6,284 nt of DNA from Chloroflexota bacterium (GTDB lineage: Bacteria > Chloroflexota > Anaerolineae > Ardenticatenales > Ardenticatenaceae). The translations under genes were made by a program, and so were the position numbers. The stretch spans positions 1 to 6,284 of the forward strand of contig DOUV01000924.1 of NCBI GenBank assembly GCA_003520455.1, read 5' to 3'. This document shows, piece after piece, positions 1 through 6,142 of the stretch. Position 1 is the first letter of the stretch, and the number at the start of each line of letters is the position of its first letter. The notes below the pieces were generated by a model. That model saw only the letters and a list, made by a program, of their open reading frames with translations. It did not search any database and was not told the origin of the DNA.

Positions 1-265
1 CGGGACGCCCGCGCTCCCAGAGCGGCCGGCCCCACTCCAGGCAGCACACGGCTGCTCCCCTCCCGACGTCCTGTCACTGACACGACTGACGCGGTGGAGT
101 GAGAGAGACGCGCGGTGTGCGTCTCCCTCCCCCCGCGAAGAGCAGGCTTGGGTAGAGGCTGGTACGCCGCGCTGCCACGCCCCAACACCTACCGCGTACG
201 TCCTGTAATAAGGGAAACTCCGGCGCATAACTGGCCTTCCCGGCAGAGAAAGAAGAGTGGACCGT
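1..265. other. No gene recognised
   Basis: I see no convincing coding region in this stretch. A minus-strand open frame crosses it but looks like an antisense shadow. Plus-strand frames are interrupted, for example by a stop at 209-211 in the frame of the ORF that starts at 266. The only structure I can point to is the inverted repeat at 101-129 and a short TGTCA-C-TGACA palindrome at 72-82. It may be a non-coding flank or decayed DNA beside the integrase remnant. Confidence 0.5.
101..129. repeat. Inverted repeat, 11-nt arms
   Basis: Arms GAGAGAGACGC (101-111) and GCGTCTCCCTC (119-129) are complementary at 10 of 11 positions around a 7-nt loop. The plus-strand 3' side is C-rich and has no T-run, so it is not a standard intrinsic terminator. 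Its role is unknown. Confidence 0.5.
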
Positions 266-403
266 ATGCAAGCGCATAGCGACAACCGTCTGGGCAGGGT
301 GCCCAAGGAGAAGCTCCGAGAGATCGCCGGCCGGGGCCTTGAAGCCGAACGCGAGCAACAGGAGCAGTTGGAGAGGCAGAAACTCAAGCAGATTGAATGT
401 TAG
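266..403 (+). CDS. Possible small ORF or pseudogene fragment, unknown function
   Basis: This is a 45-codon ATG-initiated frame ending in TAG, and I do not recognise the product. The second half is strongly charged and helix-prone (AEREQQEQLERQKLKQIEC at the C-terminus), like a short coiled coil, and many codons end in G or C. No strong Shine-Dalgarno site precedes the ATG. It lies in the same frame as the integrase remnant that begins at 434, separated only by TAG stops at 401 and 425. It could therefore be a separate small gene, or the upstream part of one decayed gene carrying two in-frame stops. The opposite strand is also open here and encodes a leucine-rich stretch, which is what an antisense reading of such a coil gives. 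Coding status is uncertain. Confidence 0.25.
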   Translation: MQAHSDNRLGRVPKEKLREIAGRGLEAEREQQEQLERQKLKQIEC

Positions 404-433
404 GCCGGCTACGGTGAAAGGCCATAGCGGGCC

Positions 434-712
434 ATGAAAGATCCCGTAAGGATCGCCCACAAACACCCTCACTTGTCCCGATTCTCTACCGGAGGCGTCG
501 CCGCCAAGCGGGGTGCCATTACCTTCCAGAAGCGCGACGAACTATGCGTCCTTGAAGAACTCTTTCGAGAGCTGCGGCGGGAACGCAAGATCGTGGTACC
601 TCGCGCCGAGCAACGCCAGCCAGATGTCGCGACCGAGGCTGAGATCCGTCGCTACTACGAAACAATCTGGCAAACGCAAAATATGGCCGACTTGGTACTG
701 ATCAAAACCTTG
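434..712 (+). pseudogene. Truncated tyrosine recombinase/integrase remnant
   Basis: The frame opens at ATG 434, and about 93 codons look protein-like. Residues 68-93 (AEIRRYYETIWQTQNMADLVLIKTL at the end) resemble the start of the catalytic domain of XerC/D-type tyrosine recombinases. In intact relatives this helix pair leads into a 'LLYTGVRVSEL'-type box holding the first catalytic Arg. Here the similarity stops after KTL, and the frame continues into unrelated sequence antisense to the ligase gene. The R-box, the H-x-x-R motif and the nucleophilic Tyr are all missing, so no active recombinase can be made. The first 60 residues (basic, with a KRDELCVLEELF helix) I cannot place. The break is about 20 bp from the convergent ligase's stop codon. 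The family call rests on remembered sequence similarity only. Confidence 0.5.
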
Positions 713-732
713 TCACGAACCTTCAATTCTCC

Positions 733-2013
733 CTACTTCCGTCTATCCTGTACTCGCACTGCTTTTCCCTCAGGGCGAGGCAGTTGCCCAGGGCCGACGA
801 TGTTCACCTCGGCGTGCAGGGCCAACATTTCGTAGAGTTCGTGGGCGATTTGTGGCCCCAATCCATCCGCGGCGGCTTGGGGCGCCTCGACGCTGATCAC
901 CATCCGGTCGGCACCCTCCACGCGGTCGATCAGAATGAGGTAGTCGTTGCCCACTTCCGGGTGCTTGAGCAGCAGACTCTCGATCTGCTTGGGGTAAAAG
1001 TTGACCCCCTTCACCTTGACCATGTCGTCGGTGCGACACGCCAGGCGCGCCACCCGCAGGCCTGTGCGCCCGCAGCGGCACGGCTCCCGGCTGACGACGC
1101 GGCTGATGTCGTGCGTGCGGAAGCGGACGAGGGGCAGACCCTCGCGCGTCAGCGTGGTCACCACCATCTCGCCCGGCTCACCGTCGGGGAGCGGCTCGCC
1201 GGACTCCGGATTGACGATCTCAACCAGGTAGTGATCTTCCCACACGTGGACCCCGGCGTGCGCGCTGCAGTCGATGCCCATGCCGACGCCGGCGGTCTCG
1301 GTCATGCCGATGATGTCGAAGGTCTCGATCCCCATCCGCGCTTCAATCCGGCGGCGCATCTCGTCGCTCCAGATCTCCGCCCCGAAGATACCTAGGCGTA
1401 GGCGGCTGTCGCGCCGGAAATCGAAACCTTGCTGGTCGGCGACCTCGATCAGCCGTAGCGGGTACGAGGCAATTCCGGCGAGGGCCGTCGTACCCAGATC
1501 ACGCATAAATTGGAGTTGCAGCGAGGTGCGCCCCGCGCCGATGGGAATGATCATGGCACCGATGGCGGTCGCCCCGTAGTGAAAGCCAAACCCGCCGTTA
1601 AACAGGCCGAACGACGGCGTGATCTGGATCACGTCGGCACGGGTGACGCCGGCGGACGCCAGGCAGCGGGCCATGATCTCGCTCCACTGTGCCACGTCGT
1701 TGCCCGTGTGCGGGCAGATGATCGGCGTGCCGGTGGTACCGGAGCTCATATGCATCCGCACGAACCCGGTCTGCGGTGCGCACGCCAACCCAAACGGATA
1801 GCTCTGCCGCAACTCTTCTTTCTGCAGAAACGGGAAGCGGCGGATATCTTCCAGGCAGCGAACATCGTCCGCGCCGAGGCCGTTCAGCCGTTGGGCGTAG
1901 CGCGGGTTGTTGGCGTGGATGTGGCCCAGCGTCGCCCGCAGACGCTCGAGCTGGAGCCTCTCGAGTTCGGGCCGGGGGATTGCTTCGAGTTCTGGCTGAT
2001 ACATGGGTTGCAT
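733..2013 (-). CDS. Phenylacetate-CoA ligase-type (PaaK-like) acyl/aryl-CoA ligase
   Basis: This is an AMP-forming ligase that activates a carboxylate with ATP and joins it to CoA in the cytoplasm. It is 426 residues long, close to the usual 430-440. Motifs from ATG 2013 are the phosphate loop SSGTTGTP (90-97), FGAEIW (210-215), the adenine-binding DIIGMTETAG (233-242), the RFRTHD hinge region (297-302), TDDMVKVKGVNFYPKQIE (328-345), and the C-terminal EGKAVRV with the likely catalytic Lys417. A CRCGRTG segment (312-318) carries two cysteines, as in several anaerobic homologues. The loop has Thr where PaaK usually has Lys (GTTGKP), and 'ACRTDDM' replaces the common 'GRTDDM'. The open frame extends to TTG 2028, but ATG 2013 is preferred because AGGA lies 7 nt before it. 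The gene is last in the operon, 100 nt after the MoaD-like gene. Its substrate is unknown; the product of the upstream AOR is the obvious candidate. Confidence 0.93.
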   Translation of the reverse strand: MQPMYQPELEAIPRPELERLQLERLRATLGHIHANNPRYAQRLNGLGADDVRCLEDIRRFPFLQKEELRQSYPFGLACAPQTGFVRMHMSSGTTGTPIICPHTGNDVAQWSEIMARCLASAGVTRADVIQITPSFGLFNGGFGFHYGATAIGAMIIPIGAGRTSLQLQFMRDLGTTALAGIASYPLRLIEVADQQGFDFRRDSRLRLGIFGAEIWSDEMRRRIEARMGIETFDIIGMTETAGVGMGIDCSAHAGVHVWEDHYLVEIVNPESGEPLPDGEPGEMVVTTLTREGLPLVRFRTHDISRVVSREPCRCGRTGLRVARLACRTDDMVKVKGVNFYPKQIESLLLKHPEVGNDYLILIDRVEGADRMVISVEAPQAAADGLGPQIAHELYEMLALHAEVNIVGPGQLPRPEGKAVRVQDRRK

Positions 2014-2020
2014 GCTCCCT

Positions 2021-2024
2021 TCCT
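2021..2024 (-). promoter_or_regulatory. Shine-Dalgarno site of the CoA ligase
   Basis: AGGA (within AGGAAGG) lies 7 nt upstream of ATG 2013 on the minus strand. It decides for this ATG over the in-frame TTG at 2028, which would place the site inside the coding region, and over the ATG at 2004. Confidence 0.7.
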
Positions 2025-2080
2025 GCAAAGTCGCAAGGGTGCAGGGGTACCAGGTCGCAAAAGTGCCCTCGCGGCGCCCT

Positions 2081-2105
2081 CTGCCACGCGGGAACAGCGC
2101 GGCAG
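2081..2105 (-). repeat. Intercistronic stem-loop after the moaD-like gene
   Basis: On the mRNA strand, CTGCCGCGC and GCGTGGCAG form a 9-bp stem with one G-U pair around a 7-nt loop. It starts 8 nt after the moaD-like stop codon. No U-run follows, so it is more likely an RNA-stability or attenuation element than a full terminator. Confidence 0.5.
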
Positions 2106-2113
2106 CATCTCTG

Positions 2114-2368
2114 CTACCTGCAACTTGAGCCCCCTGCCACCGGTGGCCACAGCGCGACCTCGTCGCCGTCGGTCAACCGATGCTCGCGCTCGGACTGGAT
2201 TCCGTTGACGAGGATGATCGCGACGATCAGCGACGGGATGCCTAGCTCGTCCAATAGATGCCCGACGGTGGAATCACCGGGCACGGAGCAGATGAAGGAC
2301 TGGCCGATGGCGAGGCCCGGCCGGTAGCGGCGCAAACCGGCGTAGAGTTTGACGCGAACTTCAATCAT
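2114..2368 (-). CDS. MoaD/ThiS-family ubiquitin-like sulfur carrier, AOR-associated
   Basis: This is a small beta-grasp protein of 84 residues, the usual MoaD size. Features include MIEVRVKLYAGLRRY at the N-terminus, the central GDSTVGHLLDELGIP (31-45), a VNGI strand-turn (54-57), and LTDGDEVALWPPVAGG (65-80). MoaD proteins carry sulfur as a thiocarboxylate on the C-terminal Gly-Gly during synthesis of molybdopterin, the pterin that holds W or Mo in AOR. Its place directly downstream of AOR fits supply of that cofactor, and such MoaD-like genes are common beside AOR genes. The odd feature is the ending: GG (79-80) is followed by SSCR before the stop, so the glycines are not terminal. Either a protease trims the tail or the protein is not a conventional sulfur donor. 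The start at ATG 2368 has AAGGA 5 nt upstream. The longer open frame to 2506 overlaps the end of AOR and is not needed. Confidence 0.88.
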   Translation of the reverse strand: MIEVRVKLYAGLRRYRPGLAIGQSFICSVPGDSTVGHLLDELGIPSLIVAIILVNGIQSEREHRLTDGDEVALWPPVAGGSSCR

Positions 2369-2373
2369 GGTAG

Positions 2374-2378
2374 TCCTT
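2374..2378 (-). promoter_or_regulatory. Shine-Dalgarno site of the moaD-like gene
   Basis: AAGGA lies 5 nt before ATG 2368 on the minus strand. It rules out the upstream start at 2506, which would overlap the AOR 3' end. Confidence 0.75.
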
Positions 2379-2414
2379 GCAAGGAGGGGCGCATGTCCGG
2401 TGCCCTTCCCGTGG

Positions 2415-2433
2415 CCGGCGGAGCGCCCGCCGG
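2415..2433 (-). repeat. GC-rich stem-loop just after the AOR stop
   Basis: CCGGCGG (2415-2421) and CCGCCGG (2427-2433) are perfect 7-nt inverted arms around a 5-nt loop, beginning 5 nt after the AOR stop codon in transcription order. No U-tract follows. It lies between AOR and the moaD-like gene. Confidence 0.5.
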
Positions 2434-2438
2434 GCGCC

Positions 2439-4271
2439 CTATCTATCAAGGACGCTCCATAAGTCCTCGAGCCCCAACTCCTCGAGCTTCTCCTTCGTCG
2501 GCACACCTTGATCGTCCCACCCCCTGAGTCGGTAGTAGGTCTGGAGATTCGCGTGTAGCTGAGCGTAGGAGCCGGCGCGTGGTCCGCCTGGAATCGGTTC
2601 CATCATCCGGGCCGGCAGGGTGTCGTCCGCGGCGGTGAGGCCGGAGCGCAGGTTGAAGAGCCGCTCCAGGTTCCAGATACGATCACCCTGGACGATGGAT
2701 TTGTCAAAGGTGAAGTCGATCCCCGTCGCCGAGGCCATCAATGCCACGATCTCGCGGTGGGTGATGGCAAGCTTGGTGAACAGGCAGATGCCGCTCGAGT
2801 CCACAAAGGCGGTCGAGTTTTGGAACGGGCGGCGCACAAGTTCCTCTTTGCCGGTCTTGGTCTCCGGCGGAACGTATTTGGGAATGCCGTACAGCTCGGC
2901 GGCCACGGTGTTGCCGCGCACGTGGCAGGCGCCGCGGTTGGACGTGGCGTAGTGTAGAGCCATCCCCTGAAAGACGCGCGGGCTGTAGGCAGCCATCTCC
3001 AACTTCTTCACGCCCATGAAGGCCTCCGGGTAGCCGTAGTACTCGGCCAGACGATAGCTGCCATCGGCCATCAGGGCACCGACTCTCCCATCACGCTCGC
3101 CCATCATCTCCAGCGCGCGAATCATTGCCGCAGCGTCGCCGAAGCGCAGTGGGAAGCCGATGTCGCTCTCCGGAATGTAGCCCTTCTCGTACAGCTCCAT
3201 CGCGCACGCGACGGTGCTGCCCGCGGACATGGAGTCCAGCCCATAGTCGCCACAGAGATAGTTGGCCCTGGCAATGGCATCGAGATCGGCCACCGCGCAG
3301 AGGGCGCCGAACGACCAGGTGGTTTCGTACTCCGGACCCTCGCCGCGGCCCTGGTACTCACCGTCCTTCACTTCCGTGACGCGGGTGCAGGCAATGGGAC
3401 AGGCGAAGCAGGCGCGGTTGCGCAGCAGGATCTGCTCGCTGATTGCTTCGCCGCTCGTCGCGGCCGCGCCCTCGAAGACCTCGGACTGGAAGTTGCGCGT
3501 CGGGTACGCCCCCATCTCGTTGATCAGGTTGACCAGGTTGGCGGTGCCGTAGGCGCGGAAGCTGCCGAAGGAAACCGGGTCGTTGACGATTTTTTTGAGC
3601 ACATCCAGCGAGGCGAACCAGAACCCCTCGGCGTCGGCCAGCGTGACACCGCCCGTACCGCGCACGGCCACTGCTTTGAGGTTCTTCTTGCCCATCACCG
3701 CGCCCACGCCGGTTCGAGCGGCCAGGCGGTACTTATCGTTGACGACACCGGCCAGAAGGGACAACCTTTCACCCGCCGGTCCGATGCAGGCAACCTTCGC
3801 CTCCGGGTCGGTCGCCGCCCGCACAGCCGCCTCGGTCTCGACTGGGTTTTTCCCCCACAGCGCCCTGGCAGAGCGAATCTCCACGCGCCCATCCTTGATC
3901 CAGACGTAGACCGGCTCGTTGGCCTCGCCCTCGAAGATGACAACGTCGTGACCGGCGAACTTGATCTCGGGTCCAAAGAAACCGCCGGAGTTCGAGCAGG
4001 CGATCGTGTCGGTGAGGGGTGACTTGCAGACAACCACCCAGCGCGAGGCGGCCGGTGCGCCGGTGCCGGTGAGCGGGCCGGTGCCAAACATCAACTTGTT
4101 CTCGGGACCCAGGGCGTCCGCGGCGGGGTCCATCTCCTCATACAGCAGCCGCGAGGTCAACCCGCGCCCGCCGACGTAGTCCTCGGCCAGCTTGAGGTCG
4201 AGCGGCTCCTTCGTGACCGTGCGGGTCGTGAGATTGATGCGCAGAATTGTGCCCGAGTAGCCGAAATACAT
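2439..4271 (-). CDS. Aldehyde:ferredoxin oxidoreductase (tungsten/molybdenum AOR)
   Basis: AOR oxidises aldehydes to carboxylates in the cytoplasm using a bis-pterin W (or Mo) centre and a [4Fe-4S] cluster. The protein is complete at 610 residues, typical of the family. The N-terminal domain starts MYFGYSGTILRINL and carries YVGGRGL (32-38) and the pterin-binding stretch at 63-115 (GTGPLTGTGAPAASRW, then SNSGGFFGPEIKFAG). The cluster cysteines are C288, C291 and C295 (CFACPIAC) and C496 in DSSGIC, almost the spacing in Pyrococcus furiosus AOR. The acidic EGPEYETTWSFG (311-322), DYGLDSMSAG (342-351) and His450 in RGACHVRGN match active-site and pterin-binding regions. The C-terminus has the usual YYRLRGWDDQGVPT. 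ATG 4271 is preceded by GAGGA at 6 nt. The gene lies 59 nt after the flavin-ferredoxin fusion, which carries its likely electron partner. The aldehyde is not predictable, nor is W versus Mo. Confidence 0.97.
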   Translation of the reverse strand: MYFGYSGTILRINLTTRTVTKEPLDLKLAEDYVGGRGLTSRLLYEEMDPAADALGPENKLMFGTGPLTGTGAPAASRWVVVCKSPLTDTIACSNSGGFFGPEIKFAGHDVVIFEGEANEPVYVWIKDGRVEIRSARALWGKNPVETEAAVRAATDPEAKVACIGPAGERLSLLAGVVNDKYRLAARTGVGAVMGKKNLKAVAVRGTGGVTLADAEGFWFASLDVLKKIVNDPVSFGSFRAYGTANLVNLINEMGAYPTRNFQSEVFEGAAATSGEAISEQILLRNRACFACPIACTRVTEVKDGEYQGRGEGPEYETTWSFGALCAVADLDAIARANYLCGDYGLDSMSAGSTVACAMELYEKGYIPESDIGFPLRFGDAAAMIRALEMMGERDGRVGALMADGSYRLAEYYGYPEAFMGVKKLEMAAYSPRVFQGMALHYATSNRGACHVRGNTVAAELYGIPKYVPPETKTGKEELVRRPFQNSTAFVDSSGICLFTKLAITHREIVALMASATGIDFTFDKSIVQGDRIWNLERLFNLRSGLTAADDTLPARMMEPIPGGPRAGSYAQLHANLQTYYRLRGWDDQGVPTKEKLEELGLEDLWSVLDR

Positions 4272-4278
4272 TATCGTT

Positions 4279-4295
4279 CCTCATCCTCATTGAGG
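4279..4295 (-). promoter_or_regulatory. AOR ribosome-binding site with possible small hairpin
   Basis: GAGGA (4278-4282 on the minus strand) is 6 nt upstream of the AOR ATG. CCTCA at 4291-4295 can pair with TGAGG at 4279-4283 across a 7-nt loop and would cover most of the site. The stem has only 5 bp, so a regulatory role is speculative; the ribosome-binding site itself is well supported. Confidence 0.5.
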
Positions 4296-4330
4296 CAGGC
4301 GACCTGGTTCGTGAGTGCGCTGACCACGCT

Positions 4331-6070
4331 TCACGCCAATCCTCGCCCGATCCACTCGACGTTCTCCACCGCGTTCTTCTTGACCCGCTCCCAGGCCGCT
4401 GTGCTCAACGGAGCAAAGGTGATGGCGCCCGTGGGGCAGTACTGGGCGCAGGCCGGGTCGCCCCCGCAGAGATCGCACTTCACCACCGTGTCCTTCTCCT
4501 CCACGAAGGTGATGCCGCCGTACGGACAGGCGTCCACGCAGAGCAGGCAGCCAATGCAATATTCGTCGATGACCCTGACGATCTCGCCCGGCCCCGCCCG
4601 TTCCAGGGCGTCGAATCCACACGATTCGAGGCAGTAGGCCTCCTCGCAGTGGATGCAGGTGATGGGGGTGTAGAAGGCGTCGCTGGCGTAGGCGACCTTG
4701 ATGCGGAGTTGCGTCGGACGGGCCAGGTGCTCGTGGTGAATCGAGCAGGCCATCTCGCACATCCGGCAGCCGGTACAGACGGACGGATTGATCAGCAGGG
4801 AGCGCGGCCCGTCCGCCCCGTCGAGCCCATCCTCCTCGATGCTCACCATGGAGCCGAACGCGCCAGGCGCAGCCAGAGTGCTGCCCCCCCGTTGGGTCGT
4901 GTGGGTGGTGTCGGTCGCGAGCGCCGCCTCGAAGCTTCCCGATGGCGTCCACTTGGTTTGCAGCCAACCCTCAAAACGGTTGCGCCGGAACGGGGCGAGG
5001 AGCGCCGGCTTCGCCCCATCGCCCCCGGCGATCCACTCGGCGACCAGCTGGCCCACGACCGGTCCGATGGCGAGGCCATGGCCGCAGAAGCCGGTCGCCA
5101 GCATCACGTTCTCGTTGAGGCGATCGATGATCGGCATGCCGTCCGGGGTGCTAGGGTCCAGGCCGCCCCACGTGCGCAGCAAGCTCGCCTGCTCTAGAGC
5201 CGGAACGAGACGAACGAGGTGCTCGGCGGCCAACTGCAGATTCTTCGCTGTCGTGGCTACGTCCTCGGCCTCCTCAATCAACCCGCCCCCGAAGTGAACC
5301 CCCCCGTGGCGGGTCTGGCGAAAGAAGAGATCGCCACCGGCGACCCCGAACATCTGGGTGAAGAGCGAGGGGAGCGCCTCGGTGATCAGCGACTCGTAGC
5401 GCATGTTGGCCAGTGGCGACTCAAAGCCGATGCGGCGGCACAGCGCCTCCGACCCGAACCCGGCGGCGATGAGCACGGTCCGGGCTCGCACCAGCCAGTC
5501 GCCCGCCTCGACGAAGGCGTGCCCCGAATCTGTCTGCCGGATCGAACGCACCTCACAGCCCGTCAGCAACTCCACACCCGCCCGCCGTGCGGCCTGGGAG
5601 AAGCCGGTGACCAGCCGGAACGGGTTGCAATGACCGTCCGTCGGGCAAAAACTGGCGCCAAAAATCCGCTCTCGCCGGAGAGCGGGCACCATCTCGCGGA
5701 CATCTTGCGGCTCCAGCCAACGGACATCCAGCCCGAGGTCCTGCTGGCGGAGAATGTCGACTTGCATGGGCCGAACGTGATCGACCATCTCGACCAGCCG
5801 CAGGTTGCCGGCGCGCGTGTATTCAATATCGATGCCTAACTCGTCGGACAGGGTGGGAAAGAGCGCGATGCTCTCCTTGGCCAGCGGCATCTCCTCCGAG
5901 ACCCGCGCCGACTGGCGCACGCCACCGCCCGACCGCCCCGTCGCCCCGCTGCCGATGCTTCGCCGTTCGAGCAGCGTCACCTGCACGCCGCGTCTGGCCA
6001 GGTAGTAGGCCGTTGCGCACCCGACGATCCCACCGCCGACAATCACCACATCTGCACGACTGTTTCTCAC
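4331..6070 (-). CDS. DAO-type FAD dehydrogenase fused to a four-cluster [4Fe-4S] ferredoxin
   Basis: This is a 579-residue two-part protein. Residues 1 to about 370 are a D-amino-acid-oxidase-fold flavoenzyme of the HcnC/OoxB/SoxB type. They include the dinucleotide motif GGGIVG (12-17) with Glu35 for the FAD ribose, SGATGRSGGGVRQ (41-53), TPDGMPIID (308-316) and GFCGHGLAIGP (327-337). Such enzymes oxidise the C-N bond of amines, imino acids or N-alkyl amino acids. After a linker (about 370-421) comes a ferredoxin with 16 cysteines in four groups (432/435/438/442, 472/475/480/484, 505/508/511/515, 532/535/541/545). This pattern binds four [4Fe-4S] clusters, as in HycB/DmsB proteins and the small subunits paired with AOR. 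No frameshift or stop separates the parts, and the internal Met408 has no Shine-Dalgarno site. GTG 6070 is chosen because GGAG lies 6 nt upstream; the frame also allows GTG 6082. It likely passes electrons from both its flavin and the downstream AOR. Confidence 0.92.
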   Translation of the reverse strand: MRNSRADVVIVGGGIVGCATAYYLARRGVQVTLLERRSIGSGATGRSGGGVRQSARVSEEMPLAKESIALFPTLSDELGIDIEYTRAGNLRLVEMVDHVRPMQVDILRQQDLGLDVRWLEPQDVREMVPALRRERIFGASFCPTDGHCNPFRLVTGFSQAARRAGVELLTGCEVRSIRQTDSGHAFVEAGDWLVRARTVLIAAGFGSEALCRRIGFESPLANMRYESLITEALPSLFTQMFGVAGGDLFFRQTRHGGVHFGGGLIEEAEDVATTAKNLQLAAEHLVRLVPALEQASLLRTWGGLDPSTPDGMPIIDRLNENVMLATGFCGHGLAIGPVVGQLVAEWIAGGDGAKPALLAPFRRNRFEGWLQTKWTPSGSFEAALATDTTHTTQRGGSTLAAPGAFGSMVSIEEDGLDGADGPRSLLINPSVCTGCRMCEMACSIHHEHLARPTQLRIKVAYASDAFYTPITCIHCEEAYCLESCGFDALERAGPGEIVRVIDEYCIGCLLCVDACPYGGITFVEEKDTVVKCDLCGGDPACAQYCPTGAITFAPLSTAAWERVKKNAVENVEWIGRGLA

Positions 6071-6076
6071 AGCATG

Positions 6077-6080
6077 CTCC
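6077..6080 (-). promoter_or_regulatory. Shine-Dalgarno site of the flavin-ferredoxin fusion
   Basis: GGAG lies 6 nt before GTG 6070. The alternative GTG at 6082 overlaps this site and has only a weak GAAGA-like sequence upstream, so 6070 is favoured. Confidence 0.55.
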
Positions 6081-6093
6081 ACAAATCTTCATT

Positions 6094-6140
6094 GCGGATG
6101 CGGGATTGAAGGTGATCCTCTGCCCCAATCCCGCATTCGC
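6094..6140 (-). repeat. Large intercistronic inverted repeat
   Basis: Arms at 6094-6108 (GCGGATGCGGGATTG) and 6126-6140 (CAATCCCGCATTCGC) are complementary at 14 of 15 positions, including 11 consecutive pairs, around a 17-nt loop. The element fills the gap between the upstream gene's stop (6143-6145) and the fusion gene's start. No U-run follows on the mRNA strand. It could be an mRNA-processing or stabilising hairpin, or a dispersed REP-like repeat. Confidence 0.75.
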
Positions 6141-6142
6141 CA

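Noticed and set aside
101..129. Intrinsic terminator at the inverted repeat
   Set aside because: No T-run follows the stem on the plus strand, and the minus-strand side is purine-rich rather than T-rich.
74..472. Minus-strand 132-codon open frame with a leucine-rich stretch resembling a membrane segment
   Set aside because: It lies antisense to the charged coil of the 266-403 frame, which explains the Leu-rich run. The rest is low-complexity, has no recognisable domain, and crosses into the integrase remnant.
784..1395. Plus-strand 203-codon open frame
   Set aside because: It is fully antisense to the ligase gene. Its His/Asp/Val-rich composition is typical of a shadow in GC-rich DNA, and the ligase motifs are clear on the other strand.
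1510..2208. Plus-strand 232-codon open frame
   Set aside because: It overlaps the ligase N-terminus and moaD-like 3' end in antisense, has no domain, and is Arg/Ala/Pro-rich like other shadows.
2369..2506. N-terminal extension of the moaD-like protein to 2506
   Set aside because: The extra 46 residues are Arg/Gly/Ser-rich, overlap the AOR 3' end, and are unlike MoaD. ATG 2368 has a good ribosome-binding site.
4331..4849. A separate ferredoxin gene starting at the internal ATG 4849
   Set aside because: No Shine-Dalgarno sequence precedes this ATG (the upstream sequence is GTTCGGCTCC), and the frame is continuous with the flavin domain, so a fusion is the simpler reading.
4247..5197. Plus-strand 316-codon open frame
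   Set aside because: It is antisense to the fusion gene's ferredoxin and linker region. No motif is seen, whereas the minus strand shows 16 ordered cluster cysteines.
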